Positions 1-11,784 of a stretch of 64,000 bases of DNA are shown piece by piece. The stretch spans positions 202,100,134 through 202,164,133 of the forward strand of contig CM068373.1 of assembly GCA_034769895.1 (NCBI GenBank), in the 5' to 3' direction. The notes under the pieces are model-generated. The model was not told the origin of the DNA. It was given only the letters and a program-made list of their open reading frames with translations, and did not search any database. The translations under genes and the position numbers were made by a program. The DNA is from Magicicada septendecula. Its lineage: Eukaryota > Arthropoda > Insecta > Hemiptera > Cicadidae. Numbering within the stretch: position 1 is the stretch's first letter; every line of letters begins with the position of its first letter.

Positions 1-2487
1 AATTCTTAACACATCATGGGTAAACTACCCCCCTAGCTCGGCGACCATGGCTGCACCTGAACGAGATTACTGGACTTCTCTGTTCGAGATCCCAACACCA
101 TAAAATTGGACAGATACTCACCATAGTACACCTAACCTTCTAACATTCCACCCCAAAATCAAAACCCTGGCCTTATACCATACCAGATCCTCCACCGATA
201 TGTTCCCCCTTACATCCACACTGGGTTGCCTTTAGCAAGTACTGGGTGCGTACACATACTCATTACATTATTACTGATTATAACATCTACCTTCCATTTC
301 TTACTTTCAAATTTCTATCTTATTTTCAATTTCTTTTCTCAAACTTCATCTACTTGACGTTGTTTTTCAAATCAAAATAAAGCAAACAACTTGAATTTAA
401 ATCATTTAACTTTTGTTCAAAAATTAATCTAAGTCCAACAACAAAATGTTATATTACCATTGATTTCATTAAAATACCAAAATCTTATACATGAATCTAA
501 CATTCTTCTTCACTACTAACAATCATAAGAACAAATAAACTGAACATCTTATTAAATCATAAATTCATTTATCCTAATATTTGTTTATAACACATATGAA
601 TAACATAAATTAGTTAACACATTAACAATACATACAATCCACAAAATATTCAGAACATCAAAACACCATCTATACGGCAGGCAAAATAAATGTTTTTTTT
701 TTTTCAAAAAAATTTTCGATTCCCAAAAAGAATCATTTTGTCAACAATATTTATTCTTTAATCATTTTCGTATAAATACACAAATAAAATCTACGAATCA
801 ACTGTAAAAACACACTCTATATCAAACATCAGTCATCAGCTGATCTCTCTGGGTCAAGTGAATGACCTTGCCCTAGATACATCTCAAAAACTATACAAGG
901 TAAAATACATCACATGTTTATAATTTGTTTTACATTCAAACATAATACAACATAATAACATATAGAATACTCATAATTGACATTGTTTTTATTACCCTAC
1001 CATAAACCATAAAATTCACATTCAACTTTGATCAAAATTTACACCCCTTACAGCTTTATTTTATTTTCAAATTCTATTAAATTTTCACTAGTTTCATTTA
1101 TTAGTACATTTTAACTATGATTCTCTCTTTAACATTTTCATTCTCAATTAGTTTGGGTGACTCTCAATTATTCATCATAATTCGATTTACATATGAGTGT
1201 TTAAATATAACCTTATCCCCTTCTGACTCTAACACTCACTAACAGATTTACTTAGTATGACAACAATCCCTCAAAACATTTATCTCCACTACTTTACTAC
1301 TCTAACTCATTTCGAATCATTCTACCCTTATAACAAAATGCTCTCTACCCTCTTTGTACTTAGGACGTGTGTTCCCTTCCCATACTCATTCCCTTATTGG
1401 TTCCTGGACTCTCCCTAGGTAACCCCGCTAAACCCCATTTAAAACTATTCACCTCCCGCCACAACGCTTTTCGCTGAGGACTCCTTATCACACCAACCCC
1501 TTTTACAAAATTTCCCCATCATCTAATTACTCTCCCATTACACCACTTTCATATTCTACATATACCCACTATCACTACTGTGTCACTATCAATATTCAAT
1601 TTCTATACCACTTTTATTCTCAAGAATTTTATTCTGTTTAACACCCCTTTAACGTTACCTTGGACTGACTTAAATGTCCTATTGAAATAATAATAACCCA
1701 AATTCTAACGTTTACCACATTTTACATTACATTAACCATTGAAAATTCAAAACTATCTCAAATCCATTTCACCATTTAATTTAAAATCTCTTAAACACAT
1801 TGAAAACTTATTATTCAAACCTTTAGTTATATTCAAACATTTAATTACCTTGATAAAATTCTGCAAATTACTTATAAGTGACATACTACATATATAACCC
1901 CAGCAGTCAGCTGATGGCTCAATAACATGTGAATGGCCTTTCTATAGGCACACTACCTATAACTAACCTAAATACACACAATTATCTAATTAAAATCATA
2001 TAGTATTTAATTGAAATCATTAAATTGAATCTAGCACTTAAAATCGTTTTGCTCTCATAAGGGACATACATTGCTAATCATTGAGTCATAGTTATAGCAA
2101 CAGTTACTGAACAGGAACTGGGTCGTCAACCACCAACTCTCTCTATAGAGGAAGTGAAATTGATCGCCCTCTGTTTACAGATGTCGTCACCCTCTCACTG
2201 AATTTTCAGTTACCCTCCTACTACATCATTCTCTTAAAGTCCCCCCTTTATACCCAGTTACAATTAGGTAACCACCCGCCGGATAAACCGGATCGAGCGT
2301 TTGCCTTATGCACAGAAGCGTTATCTGTGCCCCTAGCTTGTAACGGCCAGCTCCTTTTCCACACACACTATTGTTTCCTGGTGTTGGACTGTAGCGCCCA
2401 TTTGCATCCCCAAGAACTGAAGTTTACATATATATAGTATAGACGCTGCCTATACCGTTCTTGGTTCAGCGTCATATAAAATTCGGC

Positions 2488-2515
2488 ATTACTGATGTCC
2501 GAGGACACCAGTAAT
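2488..2515 (-). other. Conserved hairpin in element A tail
   Basis: A 28-base imperfect palindrome with 13-base arms around a two-base centre (ATTACTGATGTCC against GGACACCAGTAAT). The same hairpin occurs at 45029-45056 in the tail of the gypsy element G2, although the surrounding sequence has diverged. It may be an RNA structure used in packaging or dimerisation; that role is inference. Confidence 0.6.
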
Positions 2516-2660
2516 CCTACTAAAATGATTCACACACCCTTAAAACGGCACTATCACCCCCTTCAATGATAGCCGCTGTTCCATAGTTATGTAGTTTCCC
2601 CTGAGTTACCCCCCCCCCCCCGGTTAATTTCAATATTCACCAATTTAGAATCTACTTACA

Positions 2661-2718
2661 TAAATCCATGGTCAGGGTTTGGTGAAGCCGTGACCGCCCG
2701 AAAATTGGGGAAACTACC
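2661..2718 (-). other. Conserved block in element A tail
   Basis: On the minus strand this reads roughly TTTTCGGGCGGTCACGGCTT followed by CACC, CCTGACC and TGGATTTA. Relatives lie at 44831-44890 and 44088-44145 in G2. It is GC-richer than its surroundings and starts after a run like GTTTCCCC. Function unknown. Confidence 0.55.
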
Positions 2719-3466
2719 AAAAAACATATAAGGTTCATACTGACACCGTTACTACAATTCACGGATGGTCAACTCTTATATGTTTGGTTATATGATTAAT
2801 TAAATTTTCATGTTTAACATCTCTGAGATTCATCTACATTTTTAACTTTTAAACATCAAAACATTTTATCTTATTTAAATTGTATTATAAACTTTATACT
2901 TACAGTACATCACTCATATACTGTCATAGACACAAAATATAAACACCAAATAATGTACATAACTCCATGTATCTTCTGAAACATTTTAACAAACATCTGA
3001 TTCCATAACTAAATATATTTTACATTTATTCATTCACTATTTATTATCAAGTTCCAATCTCGTAAAATCATTTAAATTCATCATCAAAATCTCTTTATAT
3101 AACATTTTAAATCAATCAAAAATATTTAAACATCTCAAATTATTTTAATTCCATCAATTATTAAAAACACAACATATTTTAATTACTTTACTACAAAACA
3201 ATTACAATTTATTTATTACCTTCATAATTATTTTTGTTATTTATTTAGTCTGCCAAAATATTATTATTATTACTACATCAATTTCTACTACATACCCATA
3301 TTGTTTACATACCATACATTTTACAACACAAACAATTAATTTCACTATTAACTTATTTACAATTCGTCGTCATTATTTTTCTGTTTAACACAACTCATTT
3401 CCTAATCTAGCCAGGTCATAACCATAAACTAAAATATGTAAAATGTCCATTCACTTATTTTTTATT

Positions 3467-3892
3467 TTAACCACCATCATCATATAATAGTCTTATTTTT
3501 ATATAATAATTATCGTCCTTATTCACACTCGTTACACTATTATTATTATTGTAATGATTACTTTTATTAATTACATTAACACAATAATTAACTACATCTT
3601 TGTCTACCATTGATTCATAAAACCCGTCTACATTGGTAATTTTAGTCCAGTCTCCATCAGTATTTTTGGTTAACATAAGGTAAGTTATTTTATCATTATA
3701 CTCCTCCACTATAACAATTACATCATCAGTTAAGTGTTTATCGTCTACAACAGCATCCTCAAAATAATCATCAATATCTATTTCACAAGGTAAGTATTTT
3801 ATATCATCTATTTCCTTCAATTCTAACCTCTCTTTCAACTTTTTATAATTTCTCTTTAACTGATATAATTCTATCTCCCTATCTACACACAA
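3467..3892 (-). pseudogene. Small lineage-specific protein of LTR element A (GDWT/DDGG type)
   Basis: A 141-codon reading frame on the minus strand whose product I do not recognise. It resembles the frame at 22649-23065 in element X: both have a basic N-terminal helix (REIELYQLKRNY against REVEIFKLCRNY), then a Leu-Pro-Cys motif, a segment with the motif GDWT, NVD and FY, and an identical style of C-terminus (KIRLL, then Y or F, then DDGG). The shared pattern in otherwise diverged copies suggests the protein was under selection in this lineage. It follows the coiled-coil frame 4296-5141 and a Cys-containing segment. It belongs to a fossil non-autonomous element; no protease or reverse transcriptase is present. 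Confidence 0.6.
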
Positions 3893-3900
3893 CTCTCTCT

Positions 3901-4212
3901 CTAAATATCTCTCATTATCATAACACCTGTCACAACCCCCCTGACGTCTTTCATACCACGCAAAGGGCCAACAAACTTACTACATTTCTTGGCACTTCCA
4001 AGAATATTACAACAAATTATGGGACTACTTGAAGACACCTCGTCTTCCACACAACTACTGGAGGAAACTCTGTCCTCATAAAATACCTGTGAAACCTCTG
4101 TTTCACCATAAACTTGGGGAAAACTTGCCCCTTGCTCATCTAACCTTTCATCACACTCTCTCACAACCTCATCAACACTTTCTATGCTCACAACCTTACT
4201 TTCTAACACCAC
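3901..4212 (-). pseudogene. Middle coding segment of LTR element A
   Basis: A 103-codon open stretch between the coiled-coil and GDWT/DDGG segments. It is rich in Ser, Val and Glu and has a Cys-Cys and a later Cys (ICC...KKC). The equivalent part of element X (about 22350-22660) also carries spaced Cys residues, so it is plausibly a middle piece of the same coding unit. No known domain is recognised. Confidence rests on position and weak resemblance only. Confidence 0.4.
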
Positions 4213-4295
4213 ATTCTTAAGTATATCATCGTAATTCTCACCCCTACTTACCTCACTATTTGACGAGTGGAAATCACAAAAACTATTTTATGGTT

Positions 4296-5141
4296 TTATT
4301 TTTTACTATAATTTACCTCACTATATGTCATCTGCCCGTCTTTATTTTCATCGAATTTATCAGACTTTTCACCAGTCTCTACCCCCTTTTTAATCTCGTA
4401 ATTTTCGTTTACTTTATTCTTTGTAAAGTTATTAATTGTGTCACCTATTCTGTTTATTTGTTTATCAAACACATGATCTATTGATTCTATTATCTCATCT
4501 TTCATATTATCAAAACGTGTATTAATTTCATTCACTTGTTTACTAAAATTAATATTTTGTTGTTTTATTTCGTCTCTGATCTCGTTGAATTTATCATTAA
4601 AATTACTATTTTGAACGTCAAAATGACTATTTATAACATCAAATTTGCTATTCTGTACATCAAAACTAGCGTCAAAACTACTCTTTTGTTCATCAAATTT
4701 GGCATTGAAATTACTATTTTGAATGTCAAATTTGACGTCAAAACTACTCTTTACTTCGTTAAATTTAATACTTTGTTGCTCTAAAATTAATTGCAACATA
4801 TTCATTACCTTCTCATTACTATCTACCGCTTGTTTATTTTGGATAGGTGTCGATTGATGTTCAATGTCTTTCATTATTTTCGACTCTGTTAACTGACTTT
4901 CTGTATTACTGTCAGTGAAGCTGACTTCATCATTACTTTTGTTATTTTCCCTACTTAATTTTGGGGTTATTTGAATCCCCGAATCATCTGTACTATCTGT
5001 TTCATTTGTACCACTTATATTCATAGTTTTGTCGTCTTGACCTACATTCGGAGTTGAATGTACTTCAAGGCTACTCATAACAGCTGATTCATCAAAATTG
5101 GTAATTTCATTGATATCATTCTCGTTATTATTACCTGTCAT
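4296..5141 (-). pseudogene. Coiled-coil Gag-like protein of LTR element A
   Basis: A 281-codon frame starting with ATG, about 190 bases inside the primer site at 5329-5341. The first 100 residues are acidic and Ser/Thr-rich. Residues about 115-200 form a run of 11-residue repeats with the pattern Phe-Asp-x-x-Phe-Asp-x-Gln-Asn-Ser-x, followed by more predicted coiled coil with charged residues. The start of element X's protein (21907) and the plus-strand stretches at 25670 and 35740 have the same repeat type. Such an N-terminal coiled coil is likely the self-assembly part of a Gag. The element lacks any Pol and must have depended on a partner. Confidence 0.65.
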
Positions 5142-5328
5142 TTTTAAATTATAAATTTATACAAATTTACTTACATACAAAACATCTGACACTTACCCTA
5201 ACAATGACATACTATTTTACGTCTGTTACGTAATTTGTACGTATTTTTTCTTAACCTTCATTCCACGTTATTCACCTGTAGGTGTGGTTTTTATATATAA
5301 ATTTTTATTTATAAAAACTTGTCCATCT

Positions 5329-5341
5329 GTTCGAGGCGCCA
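5329..5341 (-). other. Primer-binding site of LTR element A
   Basis: The minus strand reads TGGCGCCTCGAAC directly after the LTR end. Element X has the near-identical TGGCGCCTGAAC at 21559-21570. TGGCGCC is a common gypsy-type tRNA-primed start. It fixes the direction of the element and the inner end of the LTR. Confidence 0.7.
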
Positions 5342-8300
5342 TTTGTGCTATTATAAATAAATACACAATTATAAAATAATATTTATTTCCCACTTACTTT
5401 GATTGAGCCTAAGTTTCTTCACACGAACTGTGAATGCAAACATGATTTCAAGGTTGCCTCAATAACGTACACTACTACAATTTATGTCATAGAACTCCTA
5501 TTTTATTTCATTTTTATAATTCTTTACTATTCATCCTTTCTCTCTACCACAGCATATAGCTGTAATTTTTAATTATTAGTAACAAAACATTTATTTTAAT
5601 ATGATATACTTATTCTAAGTAAGGTGACCCAGCTTGCCATTCTCACATTCATACGATTTAATTCCCCATTTATTTTGTTTAGCGCCTTTTAAAATGAAAT
5701 TTGTTGTGTATTACTTAACCATCGGTGATCCTCGTCGTCTCGTGCCGCACTGAGTTTATGTCCGAATGTTTGTCGATTCACCAATTTTAATTTTCTTTTT
5801 ACACTCCAGCTATTTCATCCCGAGACATTGGTTCACTTTTGATGACTGTTTGTCACTTATTTCCAGTTAAAAAAGAAATTTTGATTCCCACGAGTTCTTT
5901 TGTGCTCCCGGCCGGGCAAGCGTAGTTATTCGAACTGCGGCAGATAGTACCAACCAAAACTCCCACCACATCTGGTTGCTGAACAGGAAAAGCAATGCCA
6001 TCCTGCTACAAAGTTTTAGTCGTCTTTCACAATGTATGGCTTTGTCCATGTGACTCAGGTGTTGATGATATTGCACTGCGACGAGGCAGGGGACTCAGAT
6101 GGGCGGAGTCTTCACTGGACTTCCGTCATCTTCCAACACGTGGTGAAAGTAATTTTACAGCTTAGCCATTTTGTTAGCGTCCCTTCGGACTGATGTGCAT
6201 CGCCTCTGCACGCGTGTTCATGTTGCGCGTAGTAGTTCGTAACACAACACTTGATTTCTCGGAATAATATTGCGTTCTATTGCCACACCTCGCTCTCAAA
6301 GCTATTTCATTGTTCATTGTCCGAATAAAACCGTATTTTACATTGGATTAGCCCCGCTGATGGAAAATAAAATCTGAATAAACTTAAACAAAATCAAACC
6401 CTCCTTTTTGCCCCATTACAATCATGAATTAGTTGATACACTCTATCACGGAATGTTCATCAAGTTAATTATGAAAATACCGTTTGGTTAAAATTAATTC
6501 ACTTTTTCAATTTAAAATTGCTTAATATTTTCTGTTATTCCTAAAATATGCTAATTGTCCATGTGACAATGTCTCTTCTCTTACAATTACTATAAATTAA
6601 TAAAACCTTTAATCAATTAAATAAGTAAAGTAATTTGTCTTTGTTTCTTATTGTTTTCTAATAATTAAAATTATTAGTTTAAATACTGTTCCAAGCCTTG
6701 CTGGATTTAAACTGATATAATATGGTGAATAAGTTTCGATAATGTCGTCATTGAAAAATTTTATTACTATTCTAAGTAATTAGTATTTGTCACTTATGCG
6801 TTCGATGTCCTTTCTGGCATTATCACTATTCATTTTTTTTATTTAATAATTATGAATTATTTCACTGCCTATGCGCACGTACTCCGTATTAGAACACTGG
6901 GTTTAATCTGTTTCGACTTTTTGTTGACATTCGGCTTAACCTCAGCTTCGCTTTTCTAGCTTAAGATGATTTAGATCAGCTGTAGGCTATCAATTTTTTC
7001 ACTGTTGTTTGGAATGAACTGTGATGAATGAATTGGTGATGAACTGTGTACTCCTCGGTGTCAGAATCTGGCCTCCAATAATTAATAATGACCGCTGATT
7101 GGTCAGTTTTTATATAATTTCTGTATTTCTTCGCGATTTTTCGCTAAAATAGACGCCTTCAACGCGTCTTTTCGCTGGGTTTAAGATTATAAAAAATTTG
7201 TTTACCTAGTAACGCCCAGGGAATCGTAAATCATTAATTCCTTCTAATTAGAATTGTTACTTATAAGTACTCTAATCCACTTTTCGTTACTACCATTGCA
7301 TCTGTCTTTTTAATACGAGTGTTTTGGTTACCCACACCATATGAATTTGATAATGATTTACGAAATAAACTTATTGCTATTTTTTACTATCTATTTACAT
7401 ATCTTATTTTTTATTTTATTTTATTTATTCTGTTCAATTTTAATAACCCTTTATAATCATTATTTAATTACCAAATATTCCTCCTTCTCGTTACGTTTCA
7501 AGGTGGTAATTTGTTAAAAATCGTCTATAGTAGTTTAGGCCTACCTCAATATTTTTTTGCAATGTCTTTATACTTTTCTTATAATAATATTTCTTACATC
7601 TAACACATTATTATTGCTCACAATTGTTCCCTGTGACATCTTATAGCTATTGTACAGTTGTATTTTATATAATTAACTAATTATTATTCATAATTATTCT
7701 AGTTATTTTTGCTAGACACCTTGTCTATGACATTTCTGATTATTTTTATTCACTTGTGTTAGTATTGGTTTCTAATCCATTTTTGCTGTGACCTAACTAT
7801 TCTGAAGTAAGCGTCACAACTTCTGATTACCTCAGTATTAGTTAGTATTCTGTTATTTTAATGTATTTACACTTTCTATCAGCCTCTCTTTCAGCATCAT
7901 TGAGTGTTACATTATTTGTTCTTATTCTATTTTACAACTCTATCTTTTGACTACATATAGTTTGCATAATGTTTATTACAGTTATAATAATGTTTGACAG
8001 TGTTTTGTCCTGCCCCAGTATCTTGTCATTTGTTGGTAAATCCCTAATACTTCATGCATCTAGTTTTATATACCAGTTATATTTAATTTACAATCAGAAT
8101 GATCACTGTTGCACACCACTATATAAAAATTATTCCCATCCTTATATTTAATTATATTTAATTTACATCGTTATTATTAAATTCCTGGCAATAATTATTG
8201 ATTTGCCTTACATTAGTGGTATTACATCTCAATTATTATACTGACATTAGTCCCTTTTCTTTTATTGTCATTTTTATGTGTTATTTATATTGGTCAATGT

Positions 8301-9300
8301 GTTAATACTATGCTGTACATCTGAGCATGTTATTTTACACTTCTAATATATACAAGTCTTTCTATATAACTATTCTTTGTTACTGGAATGATCCTTGTAG
8401 TCTTTAGTTTGATTATAGTATAGTATGCTCTAGTTTATGAACATTTTTGTTATTGTTTTTGGCAATTCTAATTGACAACTGCTTGTTAGTTTAGGTGACC
8501 TTGTCTGGATTCACAACAATGGTTTGACTTTATAGTTTGTTTTTTACACATTGTACTTAATTCTTCACATGTATTAGTGCTAGTTTTTATTATTTATAGT
8601 CAGATATTTCTTTTTATTATTTTCTCAACATTATTGTCGGACTAATAGTTCTTTCTTATAATCTTATATTTCCATAACTTATTGAACTAGTCTTTTGGAT
8701 ATCACTTATTTGTTATCTCTATACTTCTTAATTTATACAATTACACTTTTTATATTCACTCTCCCCCTTACTTTCTCTACTATCATTAGTTTACTTTTGA
8801 GTTCTGGTCATATTTTAAAGTCATTTAAGTTAATTTATAAATGGTTTGTTGTCAGTGTCATGTCATTGCATAGGGTTTTAATTCAGCTTTTAAATCACTT
8901 CGTTTTCCTCTATTCTTATCAATACTTTATCTTCTATTTTATGTATTTTATTCTTGTCATTGTTTATTTCTTCTTTTAGTTGAATTCATTTTATTTTCCC
9001 TGGTCGCACTGATTCTATTACCATTCTTAATAAATACCTTGTTATAGGTGTTGTTGTCTTCTTCTCACTGTCTGATCTATTGGGTATTTGGGTCAACGTT
9101 GTCTTGTCTCTAGTCGTTTGTCTTTATTTCTTCTATAATACATTATTTGTTAATAATAATTTCTTTTATTCCCCGAAATTAGTCACTATTCATCCTAGGT
9201 TCTTCTTTAATATTCACATTTCGTTGTTTATATGGCGTTAGATTATGGATACTTAGTTTTATTTCATGTTGGTATTGTGTTGGTTATATGTAATGTTACA
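5342..9300 (-). repeat. 5' LTR of element A (gypsy lineage, about 4 kb)
   Basis: Starts beside the primer site and ends at 9300. In sense direction its first bases (TGTAACATTACATATAACC, then AATACC) resemble the LTR starts at 45736 (TGTTACAACATAAATAAGCC), 19591 and 20302, and the reversed one ending at 54702. No coding region; the plus strand is T-rich. A promoter-like, GC-richer part lies around 6900-7200 and matches in order the corresponding parts of 49640-49740 and 52840-52935. A possible splice donor (AAAGTAAGTGG, minus) lies at 5388-5400. At nearly 4 kb it is longer than its relatives (about 2.5 kb), so it may hide other insertions. The short open frames in it show no coding character. 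Confidence 0.55.
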
Positions 9301-10986
9301 ATATGGCAAATTTGTATAGTAATCATGAAATGGCTGACATGCATTTTATCTACGGGAAAGCCATCTGCTACAAAAGCAGCCTGTCTTTATCGTGAAGCTT
9401 ATCCAGATTGTAGGCAGCCTTCCAGTAAAATGTTTGTGAAAATCCATCAGCTATTGTGTGAGATTAGTACATTCCAACCATTGACTCAGGATTATGGTAG
9501 ACCGAGATCTGTTTCAACTGCTGAATTAGAGGGACGAGTTTTGGTCAGAATTGAAGATGAACCAGAATTGTCATGGTGAAGAATCGCTCATAGGAAGGTA
9601 TTCAAAGCCACACCACCACATGGAAAATTCTTCGTAATCAATTGATGTATCCGTACCACCTTTAGCGTGTTCAAGCTCTCATACCAGCCTATTTCAATAG
9701 CAGGACTGGGTTCTGTCAATGGTTAATGAATGAGCGACCGAGTTTGTGACACTATGTTTGTATCTAAAATTTTATTTACGGATGAGGCATCTTTTAGTCA
9801 GGATAGAATAAATAATTTCCACAACAACCATATCTGGGCAGAGGAAAATCCACATGCAACCTTAGTGTCAAACCATCAGCATCGGTTTCCGCTTACTGTC
9901 TGGGCGGGTATCTTCGGAGATAAGCTGATTGGTCCTTACTTTTTGCCTAACAGATTGAATGGAGAAGCATACCATGAATTTCTTACCAACACACTCAATG
10001 AAATAGTGGATGATATTCGTCTATATCATGTACAACAAATGTGGTTCATGCATGACTGTGCACCCACACATTTCTCAAATAATGTCAAGCAGTTATTGAA
10101 TAATCGCTTTCATGGCCAGTGGGTTGGGCGTGGTGGTCCAGTTGCATGGCCTCCCCGCTCACCAGATTTAAATCCATTGGATTTTTACTTGTGAGGGCAT
10201 CTGAAGAGCTTGGTGTATAGCGCTCGAATAAACATGACAGATTAATTGAGAGACGAAATAATTATTTGCTGTCAACAAATTAAAGTAATACCGGGAATTT
10301 TTGAACATATTCGACCTTCGATGGTCAAACGGGCTGAAAGGTGCATTGAAGTAAATGGGGGACACATTGAACTTTAATTATTTCGTTCTGTCATTATGGT
10401 AATTTTTCATTTTAGTTAATACTAAAATCTGCAGATAAATAAAATAGTTTAAAATATTTTGTATTCATTTTGTATTATAAGTTTTTATTTTCTCCTTTCA
10501 AATAAATTGTAATGTTTTTTACTATTTTTTGCTTAGTATTTATAAATAAAACTATTTGCCAAAAATTATTTTGCAGTTTGATGGTAGACTCACACTGACA
10601 TTTTCCATCATAACTCGATTGTTTGAGATCACATTGTAACAAATAAGGTATCAGTTTGTTCACGAAACTATGCTTAAGATTTTATCTAATGGAACATTAT
10701 TCCATAAAACTAATTTGTGAGATATAAATGATTTAAAAATTAAAACAGCCGCCATTTTGAAATTTGTGAATATAAAATTTTCAAAAAATTTCATTTTGTA
10801 GACTATGTTACTGGGGTAACCCATACCAGATTTTATTAGAATATCTCACTTCATTCTCGAGAAATAAAATTTTCCTTAAAAAATTCAAAATGGTGGACAG
10901 ATGGAATTTGGACCTATGTTTACAGGAACTTTTTTCTTGTAATTATGTAAGGAATATTGGACGAACATTTGTGAACACTCTGTATA
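9301..10986 (+). mobile_element. Tc1/mariner-superfamily transposon, 5' end lost
   Basis: The right end reads GAACACTCTGTATA and is followed by TA, matching the inverted start of a second copy at 11231 (TATACAGAGTGTCCC). Both subterminal regions also carry the inverted block around ACATAGGTCC. The left terminal repeat is not found beside the LTR boundary at 9300, so the element appears truncated there. Between 10378 and 10900 the DNA is AT-rich with no gene. The family is an IS630/Tc1/mariner type widespread in insects. Confidence 0.7.
9330..10377 (+). pseudogene. Decayed Tc1/mariner-type transposase
   Basis: The N-terminal part reads MADMHFIYGKA, then (after a frame change near 9365) LYREAYPDCRQPSSKMF and an HTH-like region with DYGRPRSVSTAE. 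The catalytic half starts about 9730 and is the best preserved: FTDEASF (first Asp), TVWAGIFGDKLIGPYFLP, then MHDCAPTHFS (second Asp) and WPPRSPDLNPLDFYL (third acidic position). In-frame stops occur at about 9577 and 10192, and at least two frame changes lie between 9577 and 9730. The reading frame continues past 10192 to a C-terminus ending GGHIEL. It cannot make a functional transposase. The family match (DUF4817-like N-terminus plus DDE_3) is from motif recognition. Confidence 0.75.
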
Positions 10987-11230
10987 TAAAAAGAAGCCTC
11001 TATGAAATTATAAAAATTAGCAACACTGACAAATTTTAAGAAAAAATTGTCATCTCAAACCATGATTGCAAAATTACAATAGTGTCTCATTGCTTTGATT
11101 CATAATACACTATTAATTCCAACAAACTTGTTTATTGCTGGTAGAAGCAATGGTGCAACACAACAAAACTTCTGAGTTCCATGCTGCTGCAGATGCCTGG
11201 ATAATAATCACAGACTTCCTGGAAATAGTG

Positions 11231-11350
11231 TATACAGAGTGTCCCATTAGGAATGGAAAATACTTCAGGATTGCATTCTACAGGCTAAAATACATAAGAA
11301 ATGTATATAAACATAGGTCCGAAAACGCTTTGTTTTTTATTTATGGCTTG
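11231..11350 (+). repeat. Terminal inverted repeat of a second Tc1/mariner copy
   Basis: TATACAGAGTGTCCCATTAG begins a left-type terminus, and CATAGGTCCGAAAA further in matches the reverse complement of 10900-10990. No transposase follows, so this is a solo end or a short deletion derivative. The 245 bases between the two opposed ends (10987-11230) contain a short exon-like open stretch that I could not identify. Confidence 0.55.
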
Positions 11351-11617
11351 AGAAAAATTTGACCGTGATTTCTGCTCCAAGGCTACAATCCAAGTCCTAC
11401 TAACATTCTTGAAACTTAAAATACAGCATAAATTCAACGGTTCCGTACAGTTTTGGCCCAAGAAAGTGAAAAAAAGAGGGTCCCAGAACTGTATCTTTGG
11501 TAGTTTTTTAGAAACGTTTTGTAAATTTCAAAACATTTGTTTTGATAAACACACTTTTCTAGGTTTTATGTGAATTTACTTGTTTAAATTGCCAATAAAT
11601 AAATATAAATTTGTAAT
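11351..11617. other. Unassigned spacer
   Basis: AT-rich DNA with no convincing coding region or repeat; nothing recognised. Confidence 0.5.
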
Positions 11618-11680
11618 TTATAAGTATAATACTACTGGCTCAGAAACTAGTGTTCCATGTCAGTAGTATTATACTTATAA
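11618..11680. repeat. Palindrome 1
   Basis: Two perfect 20-base arms (11618-11637 and 11661-11680; TTATAAGTATAATACTACTG and its complement) around a 23-base loop. It abuts palindrome 2 without a gap. Confidence 0.85.
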
Positions 11681-11784
11681 TTAGTTAATCAACGGACACG
11701 TCACGGACAACGAAATCCAAGAATATTAATTTGTATTACAGTTCTTGGATTTCGTTGTCCATGACGTGTCCGTTGATTAACTAA
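11681..11784. repeat. Palindrome 2
   Basis: Arms of 43 bases (11681-11723 and 11742-11784) match at 42 of 43 positions, with an 18-base AT-rich loop. The arm contains CAACGGACACGTCA and CGAAATCCAAGAA. The right arm is also one partner of palindrome 3. Confidence 0.85.

Larger units (their letters stand above)
1..3466 (-). repeat. 3' non-coding tail of LTR element A
   Basis: No open coding region. In the sense (minus) direction the stretch is T/G-rich. Blocks of it match, as diverged relatives, the tails of two other elements: about 2110-2800 matches 44750-45310, and about 1140-1500 matches 23550-23945. It therefore reads as a long 3' untranslated region shared by one gypsy lineage, running off the left edge, so the 3' LTR of element A is not in the window. 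A purine run on the minus strand (2241-2246) and a C run at 2610-2620 are visible. Two blocks near 690-900 and 1790-1950 resemble each other and look like an internal duplication. Confidence 0.6.

Noticed and set aside
2100-2250. Start of a 3' LTR at the G run (2241-2246 minus)
   Set aside because: Sequence beyond it stays of the T/G-rich tail type and matches the tail of element X, not the LTRs; the LTR start motif is seen elsewhere (9300, 45736).
5867-6076. Minus-strand open frame of 69 codons in the element A LTR
   Set aside because: It lies in LTR sequence that has non-coding relatives; the composition and lack of any match in the related LTRs speak against a gene.
8695-8979. Hydrophobic 94-codon frame suggesting a membrane protein
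   Set aside because: It arises from T-rich LTR sequence; Leu/Ile/Phe-rich products are expected from such DNA on this strand.
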